A stretch of 64,000 bases of DNA from an uncultured Clostridia bacterium (GTDB lineage Bacteria; Bacillota; Clostridia; UMGS1810). The DNA is taken from NCBI GenBank assembly GCA_934454585.1, contig CAKSFP010000003.1, positions 62,001 through 126,000 on the forward strand. The letters are read 5' to 3'. A program made the translations under genes and the position numbers. Under the pieces are notes generated by a model. That model searched no databases, was not told the origin of the DNA, and worked only from the letters and a program-made list of their open reading frames with translations. Positions within the stretch are counted from its first letter, which is position 1; each line of letters opens with the position of its first letter. Shown one piece after another: positions 24,499-33,867 of this stretch.

Positions 24499-27147
24499 CT
24501 ATTTATACACAATAATGTCTTTGACCGTGATATATCTGTAATGCACAATAACCCTTGACGCATTTGCCGCGCCCACGCTGTGAGCGTCCTTGATGTCGGC
24601 GACGGAGCCGCCGTACACCCTGCCTTCACGGCCGCTGCCGTCAAACACCGTCACCTTGTATGACTTGGTTTCTATCACTTCGTCATAGTCAGTCACATCC
24701 TCGCTGCCGGACGCACTTAAGGAAATTGCCGTGCCGTCCTTTGCCACGGCATAGCCGAATGTGCAGTTGAATTTCTGCGAGAAGTTTGTCGAATCGACAA
24801 ATCTGCTGTCAGACTGCCATTTGCCGCCCTGGCTTGTGGGTGTGCCGCCCTTGCTGTAGTCATAAACCATAACGATGTTGTTTATATCGCCCCTGAAATC
24901 CGTGCCGATTGCTATGGTGTCACCTTTATCGGGCATAGTGCCCGAAAATCCGCTTGCCACACAGAGAGAGACCTCTGCGCCGCCGCGCATACCCGTGATT
25001 CTCTTTGCGCTCACGCCATCGGAATTGAGTCCGTTTGTCACCTTGGACACAAGCATGATGTTGGTGTTGGAGTCATACGGCACGGAACCGTCGTCATACA
25101 CAACCGCCGCGTCCTGATAGATGTGTGATGCATTGGTCTTATATGCCTTTATGGTGTAGCCTATGTCCGAAATGAACTTTGACTGCGGCAGCACACGGAA
25201 CTGCGAATCGTCATAACTGCCGGACTCTATAACGCTGTCGCCCGGCACCCAGAAGATGACCGTGTTTGCATTGAACAGATTTGCCATGCCGACCCTCATT
25301 ATGCCGCCGCCCTGGGTGAATCCGCGCTGCGCATCGGGAGACGAGCTGCTGTCGTCCACCTGTACGCTCTCTGTGAGCGAATTATATATATTGCCCTCGC
25401 CGAGTTCGGCGGTGTCTATGTCGCTGATGGCGCTGTTCTCGTCCGTCTTGTAGCGGATGAGTTGGATTTTTACCTTATTCCCCTCGGACAGGGCGTTTGT
25501 TATGTCGGCATCTTTGTCAAGCTGTTTGCCGTCTATCTTCACCCTGTCGCGGAAGTCGTAAATATGCATTGCTCCGTCCTGACCGAAGATTTTTGCCTGC
25601 ACCTTGGTGTCGAGCGCGCCCTTGGTCTGCAATCCTATGAGATAGCCGAAACCATACTGCGCCGTGCCCACAGTAACATATGATATTTCGGAGTATGCAT
25701 TGATAAGGAATGTGCAACTATCGCCCACCCTTGCATTGTTCGCAAACTCCGTCTCATATGCCTTGTTCACACAGTATTCCGTACCGTCGACAGTGACATA
25801 CACTCTGCCGCCGTTCTCGCCTATCGACTCAATTGCACCGCTTATGCTCTGCGAACCCGTGACAACCTCGATGTAATCGCCGCAGTGCGCCACGGATACC
25901 ACGGTTCCGGCCGCCACGGACGCAAGGTTCACCCTCTCGTGCTTTGCATTGTATATGCGCGCATGCTTGATATCGTCAAGCTCATAGCTCACACCGCTGC
26001 GCTTGTCGTATATCACGGACTGTGCATTGTCGGTAAAACCGACCACGCAGTCGCGGTAGTCCTTTATCAGAGCATACTCCCACTTGCCGTCCCTGTCCGC
26101 ATCGCACAGGAGAACATAGCCGTTTTCTATATTGTTGAAATAATTTCTGATATCAGTTGTCACAACGGCGCCGTTGTAGTTTACGGTGACACTGCGCGGC
26201 AGAGTCTCGCCCGATTTTTTTGTGAAATTGTCGTCAGTGTAGTATGTAAGTCTGTAGTTTGAATCCAGCGAATCAAGCTTTTTCGCATCTATCTCAAAAT
26301 TGTGTTCGTCACTGCTGACCGCCGCGAAGTACACGCTGCCCTTGGCACTGCCATTGTCCTTAAAAAGAATCTTAACCTCTCTGCCGAGATAGCCGCCGGG
26401 ATAATTAATCTCACTTGCGCAATACAACACTCCGTCCACGCAGATTTCATCCTCCCCCGCGCCGGAGGTGCCGAAACTCATGCCGTCCGCAGATGACACA
26501 AATCCCTCTGCAGTGCGCAGATTGTGATAGATGTAAAATATAGTATTATCGTTATCGTCGGTGTAGGTCACGCGGTTGTTGCCGATTGATTCCACCTCAA
26601 AGAAGGGCACCTCGCCGGCATCGGCAAAGAGCGACACCATGTCGCGCACGGTAAGATATCCCTCCGTGCCGACGGTCGGCAGACCGATGTTCTTTGCCAC
26701 CACAGAGTAACCTGTCGGATAGCCGCCCTTTGCCTGTGCCGCCGCATCATAGCCGAGTATGCACTCGATTATCTTGTATGCCTGGGGCGCGGTGATTTTT
26801 TCGTTGGGCTCAAACAGCCTGTCCGCACCCACCGATATGTAGCCGCTTTGCGCAAAGCTGTTAATAAGCTTTGCGCCCCAGAATGACGAATCCACATCCA
26901 CAAAATATTCCTCGGAGATATCCGGGTTCTCCGGCATGGCAATGAGCCTTGCCGCATATGCCACAAAATCTGCGCGGCTCACAGCCGCAGTCTCGTCCGA
27001 GATGTCGTTTTCGCTGATGACACCCAGGTTTATCAGCAGTTGTTTCTGATTTTCATAGTCAAAACTCGTCCTGTCCGCCGCAGATACGGAGAGTGCCGTC
27101 GCAATGAGCATGACTGCCGCCATGATTAAAACACGAATTTTTTTCAT
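24499..27147 (-). CDS. Large S-layer-homology surface protein
   Basis: The 882-residue exported protein has a signal peptide (about 1-23) and two SLH-type segments at the N-terminus. These cover roughly residues 27-75 and 80-130, the second with FVDVDSSFWGAKLINSFAQ and YISVGADRLFEPNEKITAP. SLH modules bind pyruvylated wall polymer, so the protein should be cell-surface bound. The remaining 700 residues are beta-rich and match no domain I recognise; they could be a glycan-binding or scaffold region. ATG after GGGGAGG. It lies between secreted hydrolases and the GH28-like genes, so a role in substrate capture is likely. Confidence 0.8.
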   Translation of the reverse strand: MKKIRVLIMAAVMLIATALSVSAADRTSFDYENQKQLLINLGVISENDISDETAAVSRADFVAYAARLIAMPENPDISEEYFVDVDSSFWGAKLINSFAQSGYISVGADRLFEPNEKITAPQAYKIIECILGYDAAAQAKGGYPTGYSVVAKNIGLPTVGTEGYLTVRDMVSLFADAGEVPFFEVESIGNNRVTYTDDNDNTIFYIYHNLRTAEGFVSSADGMSFGTSGAGEDEICVDGVLYCASEINYPGGYLGREVKILFKDNGSAKGSVYFAAVSSDEHNFEIDAKKLDSLDSNYRLTYYTDDNFTKKSGETLPRSVTVNYNGAVVTTDIRNYFNNIENGYVLLCDADRDGKWEYALIKDYRDCVVGFTDNAQSVIYDKRSGVSYELDDIKHARIYNAKHERVNLASVAAGTVVSVAHCGDYIEVVTGSQSISGAIESIGENGGRVYVTVDGTEYCVNKAYETEFANNARVGDSCTFLINAYSEISYVTVGTAQYGFGYLIGLQTKGALDTKVQAKIFGQDGAMHIYDFRDRVKIDGKQLDKDADITNALSEGNKVKIQLIRYKTDENSAISDIDTAELGEGNIYNSLTESVQVDDSSSSPDAQRGFTQGGGIMRVGMANLFNANTVIFWVPGDSVIESGSYDDSQFRVLPQSKFISDIGYTIKAYKTNASHIYQDAAVVYDDGSVPYDSNTNIMLVSKVTNGLNSDGVSAKRITGMRGGAEVSLCVASGFSGTMPDKGDTIAIGTDFRGDINNIVMVYDYSKGGTPTSQGGKWQSDSRFVDSTNFSQKFNCTFGYAVAKDGTAISLSASGSEDVTDYDEVIETKSYKVTVFDGSGREGRVYGGSVADIKDAHSVGAANASRVIVHYRYITVKDIIVYK

Positions 27148-27153
27148 TATTTC

Positions 27154-28782
27154 TTACCTCCCCGCATAGTTCATGGTGTTATATATCATCTGTGCCGCCT
27201 CTGCACGCATTGCACTTTCAGTCGGCTTGAAAAATCCGTTTTCGTCTCCGCGAACTATGCCTGCCGCGGCTAGTGCCGACACCGCCTTTGCCGCATAATC
27301 GGATATTCGATCCGCATCGGCATATCCGAGTGACACCTCACCTGAGTCGGTCATGACACCTTTTTTGACAAGTGCGTTATAGCACATCACCGCCATGTCC
27401 TGACGGCTTATCCTCCCGCCGACACCGAATTTATCGTCACTTATGCCCTTGACTATGCCTGCAAGATAAGCCTTGCGCACATATGGTTCGAACCAGTCAT
27501 TCGCCGACACATCGGCAAAGCTTATGCTTCCGTACAGTTCCTCAAAGCGAATGCCGCCGAGCAGCATTTTCACAAACTCCTCGCGCAGTACGCTGTCCGC
27601 CGGAGCAAAGATTCCGTCCGCCTTGCCGCTCACTATGGATTGGGTGCGGAGCGAATCGACAGCCGCTGCCGCCCATTCAAAGCCTGCCATGTCCGCAAAT
27701 GCCGCCGGAGTGCGGTCTATGGGGGTGGGTGCAACCGTTCCGCCGTCCACTGTTATGTTCGACAGCGAACCGCCGCCCGACGAGCCGCCTTTGCCGCCGC
27801 TGCCGCCACCGCCGCCGGGAGTCGGAGTCACCGGGTCAACCCAGGTGTTCACGCCCGTTGCGGCTATACTTTCGTAGTCCTTGCCGATTATGCTTTGCGC
27901 AAATTTGTCCGTCACTCTTGCAGAATCTATGCCAAGGAGCGCCGCATTGTCGATAAGGCTTTCTCTGACATAACCCGTGCCGTCCGCATGGCGTATAACT
28001 CCGAGGCAGACAACCTCTGCCGCCGCTTTGTCAAATGAATCAAAATCGGCTGCGGACTTCATCTTTGAATCTATATATGCCTTCGCCGTATCGTCAAAAA
28101 AGTCTTTTTGCAAATATTTCGTCACGCTCTGCGGAAGATTCAGTTTGTCCGCAACTGCGGTGAAAGTCGCTTTGCCGCCGTTTACGCACTCTATGGCGAG
28201 CGCTTTTTCTATTGTCTGCATAGCGGACTCATAGTCCGTCACTTTGTCCTTAGTCACGCTTGCAAAGAATATCTTTGCGGCGTTTGACGCATCGGCAGTG
28301 CCCACAAGCGCACCGTCAAGTCCGAGTGCATCCGCATCCGATGACAAAAGGAGCGCAAAATCGACTGGGCGATCATCTTCCGCCTTGTCGAATATCGCCG
28401 CAAGCTTGGAGATTGCCGCCTCATTCTCGGTTTTGTTTACATACCTGATTGAGGAGTGTTTCAATTCGGCATCTTTTGAACCGAAGTAAACCTCATATTC
28501 GCCGCTTTTTGTGCCGATGTCGAAATCAACGGTGAATTTGCCCTCGGCATCCGTCACTGTCTGGCGATAACCCACGCAGAGTTCGGTCGGGTTTGCCGAC
28601 GAATTAAACTTCTCCGGCGTGACACCGCCCTTGAGCACTGTCACGCTCACGGCAGTGTTCTTTGCGGCAATATCGGAAATCCGAGCTGCGCCGTCACTGA
28701 AAATGACATCATCTGCGGCATATGCGCCGCCGGCACACACAAGCGCCATTGCGGCGAGCACCGATAACAGTTGTTTTTTCAT
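27154..28782 (-). CDS. Secreted protein with three C-terminal SLH domains
   Basis: A 542-residue protein with a signal peptide (about 1-22), an N-terminal domain of unknown type, a Gly/Ser-rich linker (about 322-340) and three SLH repeats. The SLH signatures are FADMAGFEWAAAAVDSL, FADVSANDWFEPYVRKAYLAG and YADADRISDYAAKAVSALAA. It should be anchored to the cell wall. The ATG at 28782 is preferred to one at 28800, because GGGGGA stands between the two. The start is next to the stop of the upstream hydrolase gene (28784). The N-terminal region may interact with the glycosidase complex or with the substrate. Confidence 0.88.
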   Translation of the reverse strand: MKKQLLSVLAAMALVCAGGAYAADDVIFSDGAARISDIAAKNTAVSVTVLKGGVTPEKFNSSANPTELCVGYRQTVTDAEGKFTVDFDIGTKSGEYEVYFGSKDAELKHSSIRYVNKTENEAAISKLAAIFDKAEDDRPVDFALLLSSDADALGLDGALVGTADASNAAKIFFASVTKDKVTDYESAMQTIEKALAIECVNGGKATFTAVADKLNLPQSVTKYLQKDFFDDTAKAYIDSKMKSAADFDSFDKAAAEVVCLGVIRHADGTGYVRESLIDNAALLGIDSARVTDKFAQSIIGKDYESIAATGVNTWVDPVTPTPGGGGGSGGKGGSSGGGSLSNITVDGGTVAPTPIDRTPAAFADMAGFEWAAAAVDSLRTQSIVSGKADGIFAPADSVLREEFVKMLLGGIRFEELYGSISFADVSANDWFEPYVRKAYLAGIVKGISDDKFGVGGRISRQDMAVMCYNALVKKGVMTDSGEVSLGYADADRISDYAAKAVSALAAAGIVRGDENGFFKPTESAMRAEAAQMIYNTMNYAGR

Positions 28783-28783
28783 A

Positions 28784-31078
28784 TCAATTTCCCCCTTCAT
28801 GCTTTAGATGAATGTTTCTGCCGAGCGGAGTCATGTTTGTGAGTGACTTGAGTATATAAAACCCTGCCTCATCCGCATCCGCAAACGAATCTTTGGATAT
28901 ATCGGCGGAATACTTTCCGTCCGCATATGTCATGTTTTTTCTGTCTATAATCTTAACGCTCTGTATTGCGCCGCCCTTATATGCCGCCGCAACCAGAACA
29001 AAATCTTCACAATTTTTATCGAAGACCCTCGCCTCCACCGTGACGGAATCCGCATTGGCAAGGCTCTCCGTGCTGTTCACCTCGGCTCCGTTTGCAATGA
29101 CGCTCAATTTTGCGAGCGCACTGCCATCCGCAGCGATTTTGAGCACTGTGTCGCGGCTTGCCATGCCGAGCCAAATGCTGTATTCTCCCGAGCCGCACGG
29201 GAATGAGAATCTAAGTGTGCGGTTGTCGCTCAGTGAATACTGATTCAGGTAGACAAGCTTGCCGTCAGAGTCAAAAACCTTTACGCCAATTGACTCGCCC
29301 TCGCTGCCGAGAGAGAATCTGCCGTCAACATACATTCTGCCGCCGCTCGCATAGGCGTTTATCTCCTCATCACCATGGTACACAACAGCGTATATCGGCT
29401 TCTCGCTTACGGTCAGGGTATACTCCGTGCCGTCAAACTGCGGCTCGACGGTGTTGCCGTACATATCATAGAACACCGTGCGCCCGTCCTGTGCCGGGAA
29501 ACTTATTTCCCCGCTGCCCTTGTAAGAACCTGTCGTGCCGGCAAAGAACATATATGCGTCCTTGGTGCCGAAACGATCCTTGAAACCAAAGGTAGTTATA
29601 TTGCCATCGGTCTGTGCCGATTCCGCCTCACAGTTGCCTATGATGCGGTTGAGGTTTGCCAAGGATATAAGCGACGGTTTTGCGGAATATGGGGTACGCG
29701 ACTTGTGGTAATTCACTATACCGAGGTTATGTTCAAAATTGTCAGCATCCTCGCCGTCGTTTGAAAAATCGTAAATATAGAACCTGTCGCCGGCGTTATA
29801 GGCACGCATCGCCGCGGCATACTTTGCAAGAAAAACCGCCTGCGTCTCGGCTCCGCCCAGTGTTTTCGTGGCGGAACAGCCGAACTCGGTGTGATAAATT
29901 TTCTTGCCGCCGCAGCCGTATTGTGAGAGCAGACTGCGCAGTTCGTCAGTCCTCGGCACTATCCGCGACACATCGCGCAAATAGTGGTGCACCGATATGA
30001 TATCTATGTATTTGTACAGGTCAAACTCTCCGTCGCCGTCCACATCTGCCGAAAGGGCGTCCTGCATAAACTTGTACCCCTTAGCCTTGTTTGCGGCATT
30101 ACCCGCATAGGCATAAGCCAGCGCAAACGCACTTATCTCCACATCGGGGAAATCCGTGTGAATCCTGTCGTACACCGCTTTTGCAAGCCGTGCATAGTCC
30201 TCACCCGTTGCGCCGTTTTTGTTAAAACCCTCAAGGTCCGGCTCGTTCCACAGCTCCACCGTGTGGATTCTGCCCTCGTTTTGGGAGAGAAAATTGTAGA
30301 TGTAGTTTGCAAAAGCCGTCCGCGCCTCGTCCGTGACAGGAAAATTATAATTTCCTTTTTTGTTGTCAATTTCCTCCTGAGTGCGCGGTATATACAAGTC
30401 GTTTCCGTAGCCTGCCATGGCGAGGACGCTCATTCCCTGTCCCTGCGCCGCGTCAAGATAAGCCTTGTTTGCACGGGTCTCGGCATATACGCCTTTTGTC
30501 TTGGGTTCCGCACCCGACCATGAGTAACCCTCGCGCAGGTGGTCTATGCCGGCTTTTTTCATGATATATGTCCCGTCTGCCGCGTTTCGCTCCACGGTCC
30601 AGTTAAAGTGCGCTCCTATGCCGATGTACGAATCGTAGTCATCATAATCCGCACGGGGACAGAGCGAAAAATCGGTGAAATAGCTGCCGAGATCTGACCC
30701 GTCCGCACCCGTTATATACACCCCGAGTGTATATACGCCGTATTTGCTCACGGACGGATAGCAGGGAGCTGTCGTGCCGCCCGGACTGAGGTTTATTGAC
30801 GAAAATTTTGACGAAATCACTGTTTCGGAGGAATCTCTCACCTCATAACGGACGGTGATTTTCTTTGCGGCGGATGACTGATTGTCAATCATGACATCTA
30901 TCCGCGGAAAGTCTCCGTCAAAAAAGATGTTGCCCGGGCACGCTGAGGCAAAAGCGCACGATATATCCGTGCTTGCCGCCGCAGCGGTCAAAACCCGCGC
31001 GCCGCCGTGCGCACATGGTGCGGCGGCGGTGGTCAGCATTATTAAGGATAGCAATATGGATTTTAATTTAAGGCGCAT
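28784..31078 (-). CDS. Secreted clan GH-A-like glycoside hydrolase with accessory beta domains
   Basis: The 764-residue protein has a signal peptide (about 1-26), an Ig-like domain (about 40-140), a TIM barrel (about 150-470) and two C-terminal beta-sandwich domains. The acid/base and nucleophile can be placed at E279 (LWNEP) and E398 (YHTEFG), as in clan GH-A families such as GH39 and GH5. The barrel sequence resembles the larger hydrolase at 35891-39265, suggesting related substrates. The start is ATG after AAAGGACGG. The upstream miniature element separates it from the rest of the locus. The exact GH family is uncertain. Confidence 0.82.
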   Translation of the reverse strand: MRLKLKSILLSLIMLTTAAAPCAHGGARVLTAAAASTDISCAFASACPGNIFFDGDFPRIDVMIDNQSSAAKKITVRYEVRDSSETVISSKFSSINLSPGGTTAPCYPSVSKYGVYTLGVYITGADGSDLGSYFTDFSLCPRADYDDYDSYIGIGAHFNWTVERNAADGTYIMKKAGIDHLREGYSWSGAEPKTKGVYAETRANKAYLDAAQGQGMSVLAMAGYGNDLYIPRTQEEIDNKKGNYNFPVTDEARTAFANYIYNFLSQNEGRIHTVELWNEPDLEGFNKNGATGEDYARLAKAVYDRIHTDFPDVEISAFALAYAYAGNAANKAKGYKFMQDALSADVDGDGEFDLYKYIDIISVHHYLRDVSRIVPRTDELRSLLSQYGCGGKKIYHTEFGCSATKTLGGAETQAVFLAKYAAAMRAYNAGDRFYIYDFSNDGEDADNFEHNLGIVNYHKSRTPYSAKPSLISLANLNRIIGNCEAESAQTDGNITTFGFKDRFGTKDAYMFFAGTTGSYKGSGEISFPAQDGRTVFYDMYGNTVEPQFDGTEYTLTVSEKPIYAVVYHGDEEINAYASGGRMYVDGRFSLGSEGESIGVKVFDSDGKLVYLNQYSLSDNRTLRFSFPCGSGEYSIWLGMASRDTVLKIAADGSALAKLSVIANGAEVNSTESLANADSVTVEARVFDKNCEDFVLVAAAYKGGAIQSVKIIDRKNMTYADGKYSADISKDSFADADEAGFYILKSLTNMTPLGRNIHLKHEGGN

Positions 31079-31109
31079 ATGCTGTACCGTCCTTTTGCAG
31101 ATTGTATTT

Positions 31110-31508
31110 TATTCGATTGTAAATTTATGAAAATGCACATTGCAAACGCATTTCTCTTGTATGAATCATCTTATTTTTCTCCGCCTCATGAATCCCACCA
31201 CCGCCTTTTTCATTGAATAATATTTTTTGTGAAAATATTATTCAATGGGCGGTCCCGTTCTCACCTGCCGGTTCGGTCGGCGATAAACGGTTGCCACAGG
31301 CAACCATCGCCCCTTTAGGCAAGGGAGGCTTTCTCCGCCGGCACAAACTATCGACCGAGCGAAAGGCTCCCTTGCCCTAAAGGGAGCTGGCGGCTCATAT
31401 AATATTATTTTTTTGCAAAAATAATATTATATGGAAAAGCCGTCTGAGGGATTCAAAAGACGCAAAAAGTTATCCGCATTTTTTAGTTCGTAATTTTACA
31501 ATCACCTG
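31110..31508. mobile_element. Miniature inverted-repeat element, copy A (399 bp, with expanded hairpins)
   Basis: Shares its ends and core with copy B at 49969-50232. The terminal inverted repeats read GATTGTAAA(T/A)TTA inward from both ends. The core has the CTCCCTTGCC...AAAGGGAG hairpins and the stem GGCGGC...GCCGTC followed by TGAGGGATTC. Compared with copy B, two stem tips carry long perfect A/T-rich hairpins (31211-31247, 16-bp arms; 31396-31433, 17-bp arms). An extra hairpin segment (about 31262-31312) is also present. Flanking 12-mers (31098-31109 and 31509-31520) match at 8 of 12 places, perhaps a decayed duplication. No coding capacity. Confidence 0.8.
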
Positions 31509-31518
31509 TAGATTATTT

Positions 31519-33849
31519 TCAATATTCCCTGACTTCCGTCATGGGTGCGCGGTCCAATGTGCTCCAGAGGTACACATAAGCCTTGTCAAACACAGTGCCC
31601 TCGGGCACGGTGAAGTCAAAGCCGACGCTATCGCTGCCGAGTTTGCTCATATCCACAATGCCGTGCGCCATGTAAGCGATTCTGCCGCCGTTCTCCAGCA
31701 CCGCGGTGAGCAATGCGCTGCCGCAAGCCGCGCTGTTCTCGGTGAGCACATAATCCGCTCTCACGCTCACCGTGCCGCCGATTTGTGCGGCACTTGCCAC
31801 TTCGGCACCGTCCCTTGTCACACTAAGACCCATTATGTTGAGTCCGCCTTTGTCCGTGACAAATTCTTTGATGAAATCGGCGTCGCACACCTGATCAAAT
31901 ACATCGGTGTAACCCGATTTTACTGTCAATTCATAAATACTCTCGCTGTCAAAATACCCTTTTGCCGGCGCCACGGTCAAAAACTTGTTTGCCGCGTCCC
32001 ATGTCTCGCTTATTTCCTCGGTCTCTCCGCTTGTTTTGTTCACAAGTTCGGCTGTAGGGACAACGGAGAGCGAATTGTTAAACTTAACCCTTATCGACTT
32101 TGCCGATGACGGAAGTTTTCCATCAATCACCTCGCCGCCGATGCCGAGCGCATCTGCCGCGGCAACGCCGCAGTCGCTCTGATATATGTCGAAATTATCG
32201 AGTAATATTGCGCCGGAGGGAGTGGAATTGAAGAATGAAATACCTCCTATGCCGCCGTCCGCTGTGCCTATGAGGAAAGGAACGGCAGTTGTCTGCGCAG
32301 ATTTCACTCCGTCAATCTCCATGTTAAATGTCGCAGTGTCCATGTCTATATTCAGCTTGCAATGGTGCCACTCGCCGAAAGTCATATTCATTCCGTCACC
32401 GCTCTCGTCCGTCAGGTCGAATGTGTGTCCTGCGGATATCGCCGGTGGCACAATGCCGCCTTTGTCATAGTACATAAGCTTGCCCTTGCCGCCGGCTATG
32501 CCGAGCATCCACTTTCCATAAGTGGCGGTGCTGTTCTTATACACTATACCTATGCCCATGCCTGCGCTGAAGTTCATGTCAAATTCCGCGGTCAGTGTGC
32601 CGCTTGTTGCGCCGGTGTCAAACCATGCGCTCACTCGCGATCCTGTGTTGTTAATATATTTGTTGCCGCCGTCCTCTTCCACAACGGCAAAATTCTTTGC
32701 CGTTGTTCCGTATCCATGCATATTTGACGCGTCACTGCCGACCGTCTCGCCCTCAAAATCCGCCTTGAAATATGATATTTTCTCGGCAGATGCGACATCA
32801 ACCGTGGAGAAATTCATCTCATATTTCGTGCAAACGCTGCCGGATGCCGCGGCACATTCGCCCACATTCAGACGATAGTCGCTGTTTTCGGCAAGTGCGC
32901 CGCCGTCTATCGAAAATATAAATTCATCTCCGAATGACGAATCGAGAGTGAGGGAAACCTGCGCATCATCGGTCAGATTTTTGAGAGAAACCGCCGCTGC
33001 AACGCTCTGAGCGTCCATGGTCTCGGAAAAACTTACAGAGATTTTGTTTGTGCGCGGAGACACTGCCGAAAGGCTTGTATTGTCCTTGCCGTTCGCCCTG
33101 ATAAGCCGTATGCCCGATACCGCCGCCGGAGCGCGGTATATGCGTATGTTGTCTATATATGCTTCCTTCTGGCTGTCGTCACAATCGCCTTTCAGCGGAG
33201 ACCACTTAAAACCTATCCCTGCTATGCCGGAGAGATAGTCAAACCCCGTTACGGGCGCAGACTGCACACCGTCCATGCTCAGAACGGTTGTGCCGGCATC
33301 AAAATCCGCCTCAATGACTATGTGGTGCCATTTATTCGCCGTAAGTGCCATGTCCTGTGACGCACCGAGTGCGCGGTAGCCCTTGATATAGCTTTCGCTG
33401 CCGGCATTACCCAACGGCGGCTTTTTCGCACCGTTGGCAGTATATGCCTTGAGCCCCCGCTTCGGTGAGGAAAACTGAGTACCGATGCTGAATATTCCCT
33501 TGCCGTAGTCTCCGTAATTATCGCCGATTCTAAAAAGGCTCATGCTGAGTCCTCCCCAGCCCACGCGGACATCGAACTCAAAGTTATATCTGCCGCCCGT
33601 TAGCGCCTGTGCACTGTCGGAGGCAAACATTATCCGCGCAACGCCGTTCACCTTGTCAATCGACAGGCAGTGGCTGCCGTCCGCGGCATCAAGATCGGCA
33701 ATTGCCGCGCCGTCCTTGGCGGTAAGCACGCCAATATTACCGTCCTCAAAGTCTATGTTCAGTATATCACTGCTCTCGGCAAAGCTCACTTGAATGAGCA
33801 GGCCGATGAGCATTGCAATGATCAAACTTATGCTGATGGTTTTTTTCAC
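31519..33849 (-). CDS. Secreted protein with two LamG-like domains (order X-Y)
   Basis: The 776-residue protein has a signal peptide (about 1-24), two concanavalin-like beta-sandwich domains of different type and further Ig-like domains. Domain X comes first (about 28-240: FEDGNIGVL..., SLFRIGDNYGDYGKGIF, KEAYIDNIRIYRA). Domain Y comes later (about 360-555: KADFEGETVGSD, GIGIVYKNSTATYGKW, DNFDIY). The start is GTG at 33849 after GAGGTG. The next gene upstream has the same two domains in reverse order. No catalytic residues are recognised; glycan binding is the likely role. Confidence 0.78.
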   Translation of the reverse strand: MKKTISISLIIAMLIGLLIQVSFAESSDILNIDFEDGNIGVLTAKDGAAIADLDAADGSHCLSIDKVNGVARIMFASDSAQALTGGRYNFEFDVRVGWGGLSMSLFRIGDNYGDYGKGIFSIGTQFSSPKRGLKAYTANGAKKPPLGNAGSESYIKGYRALGASQDMALTANKWHHIVIEADFDAGTTVLSMDGVQSAPVTGFDYLSGIAGIGFKWSPLKGDCDDSQKEAYIDNIRIYRAPAAVSGIRLIRANGKDNTSLSAVSPRTNKISVSFSETMDAQSVAAAVSLKNLTDDAQVSLTLDSSFGDEFIFSIDGGALAENSDYRLNVGECAAASGSVCTKYEMNFSTVDVASAEKISYFKADFEGETVGSDASNMHGYGTTAKNFAVVEEDGGNKYINNTGSRVSAWFDTGATSGTLTAEFDMNFSAGMGIGIVYKNSTATYGKWMLGIAGGKGKLMYYDKGGIVPPAISAGHTFDLTDESGDGMNMTFGEWHHCKLNIDMDTATFNMEIDGVKSAQTTAVPFLIGTADGGIGGISFFNSTPSGAILLDNFDIYQSDCGVAAADALGIGGEVIDGKLPSSAKSIRVKFNNSLSVVPTAELVNKTSGETEEISETWDAANKFLTVAPAKGYFDSESIYELTVKSGYTDVFDQVCDADFIKEFVTDKGGLNIMGLSVTRDGAEVASAAQIGGTVSVRADYVLTENSAACGSALLTAVLENGGRIAYMAHGIVDMSKLGSDSVGFDFTVPEGTVFDKAYVYLWSTLDRAPMTEVREY

Positions 33850-33867
33850 AAAATCACCTCGATTGTT

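Noticed and set aside
31079..31518. CRISPR array or tRNA cluster in the repeat-rich gap
   Set aside because: The repeats are one element with internal hairpins, not regularly spaced direct repeats, and no cloverleaf can be drawn.
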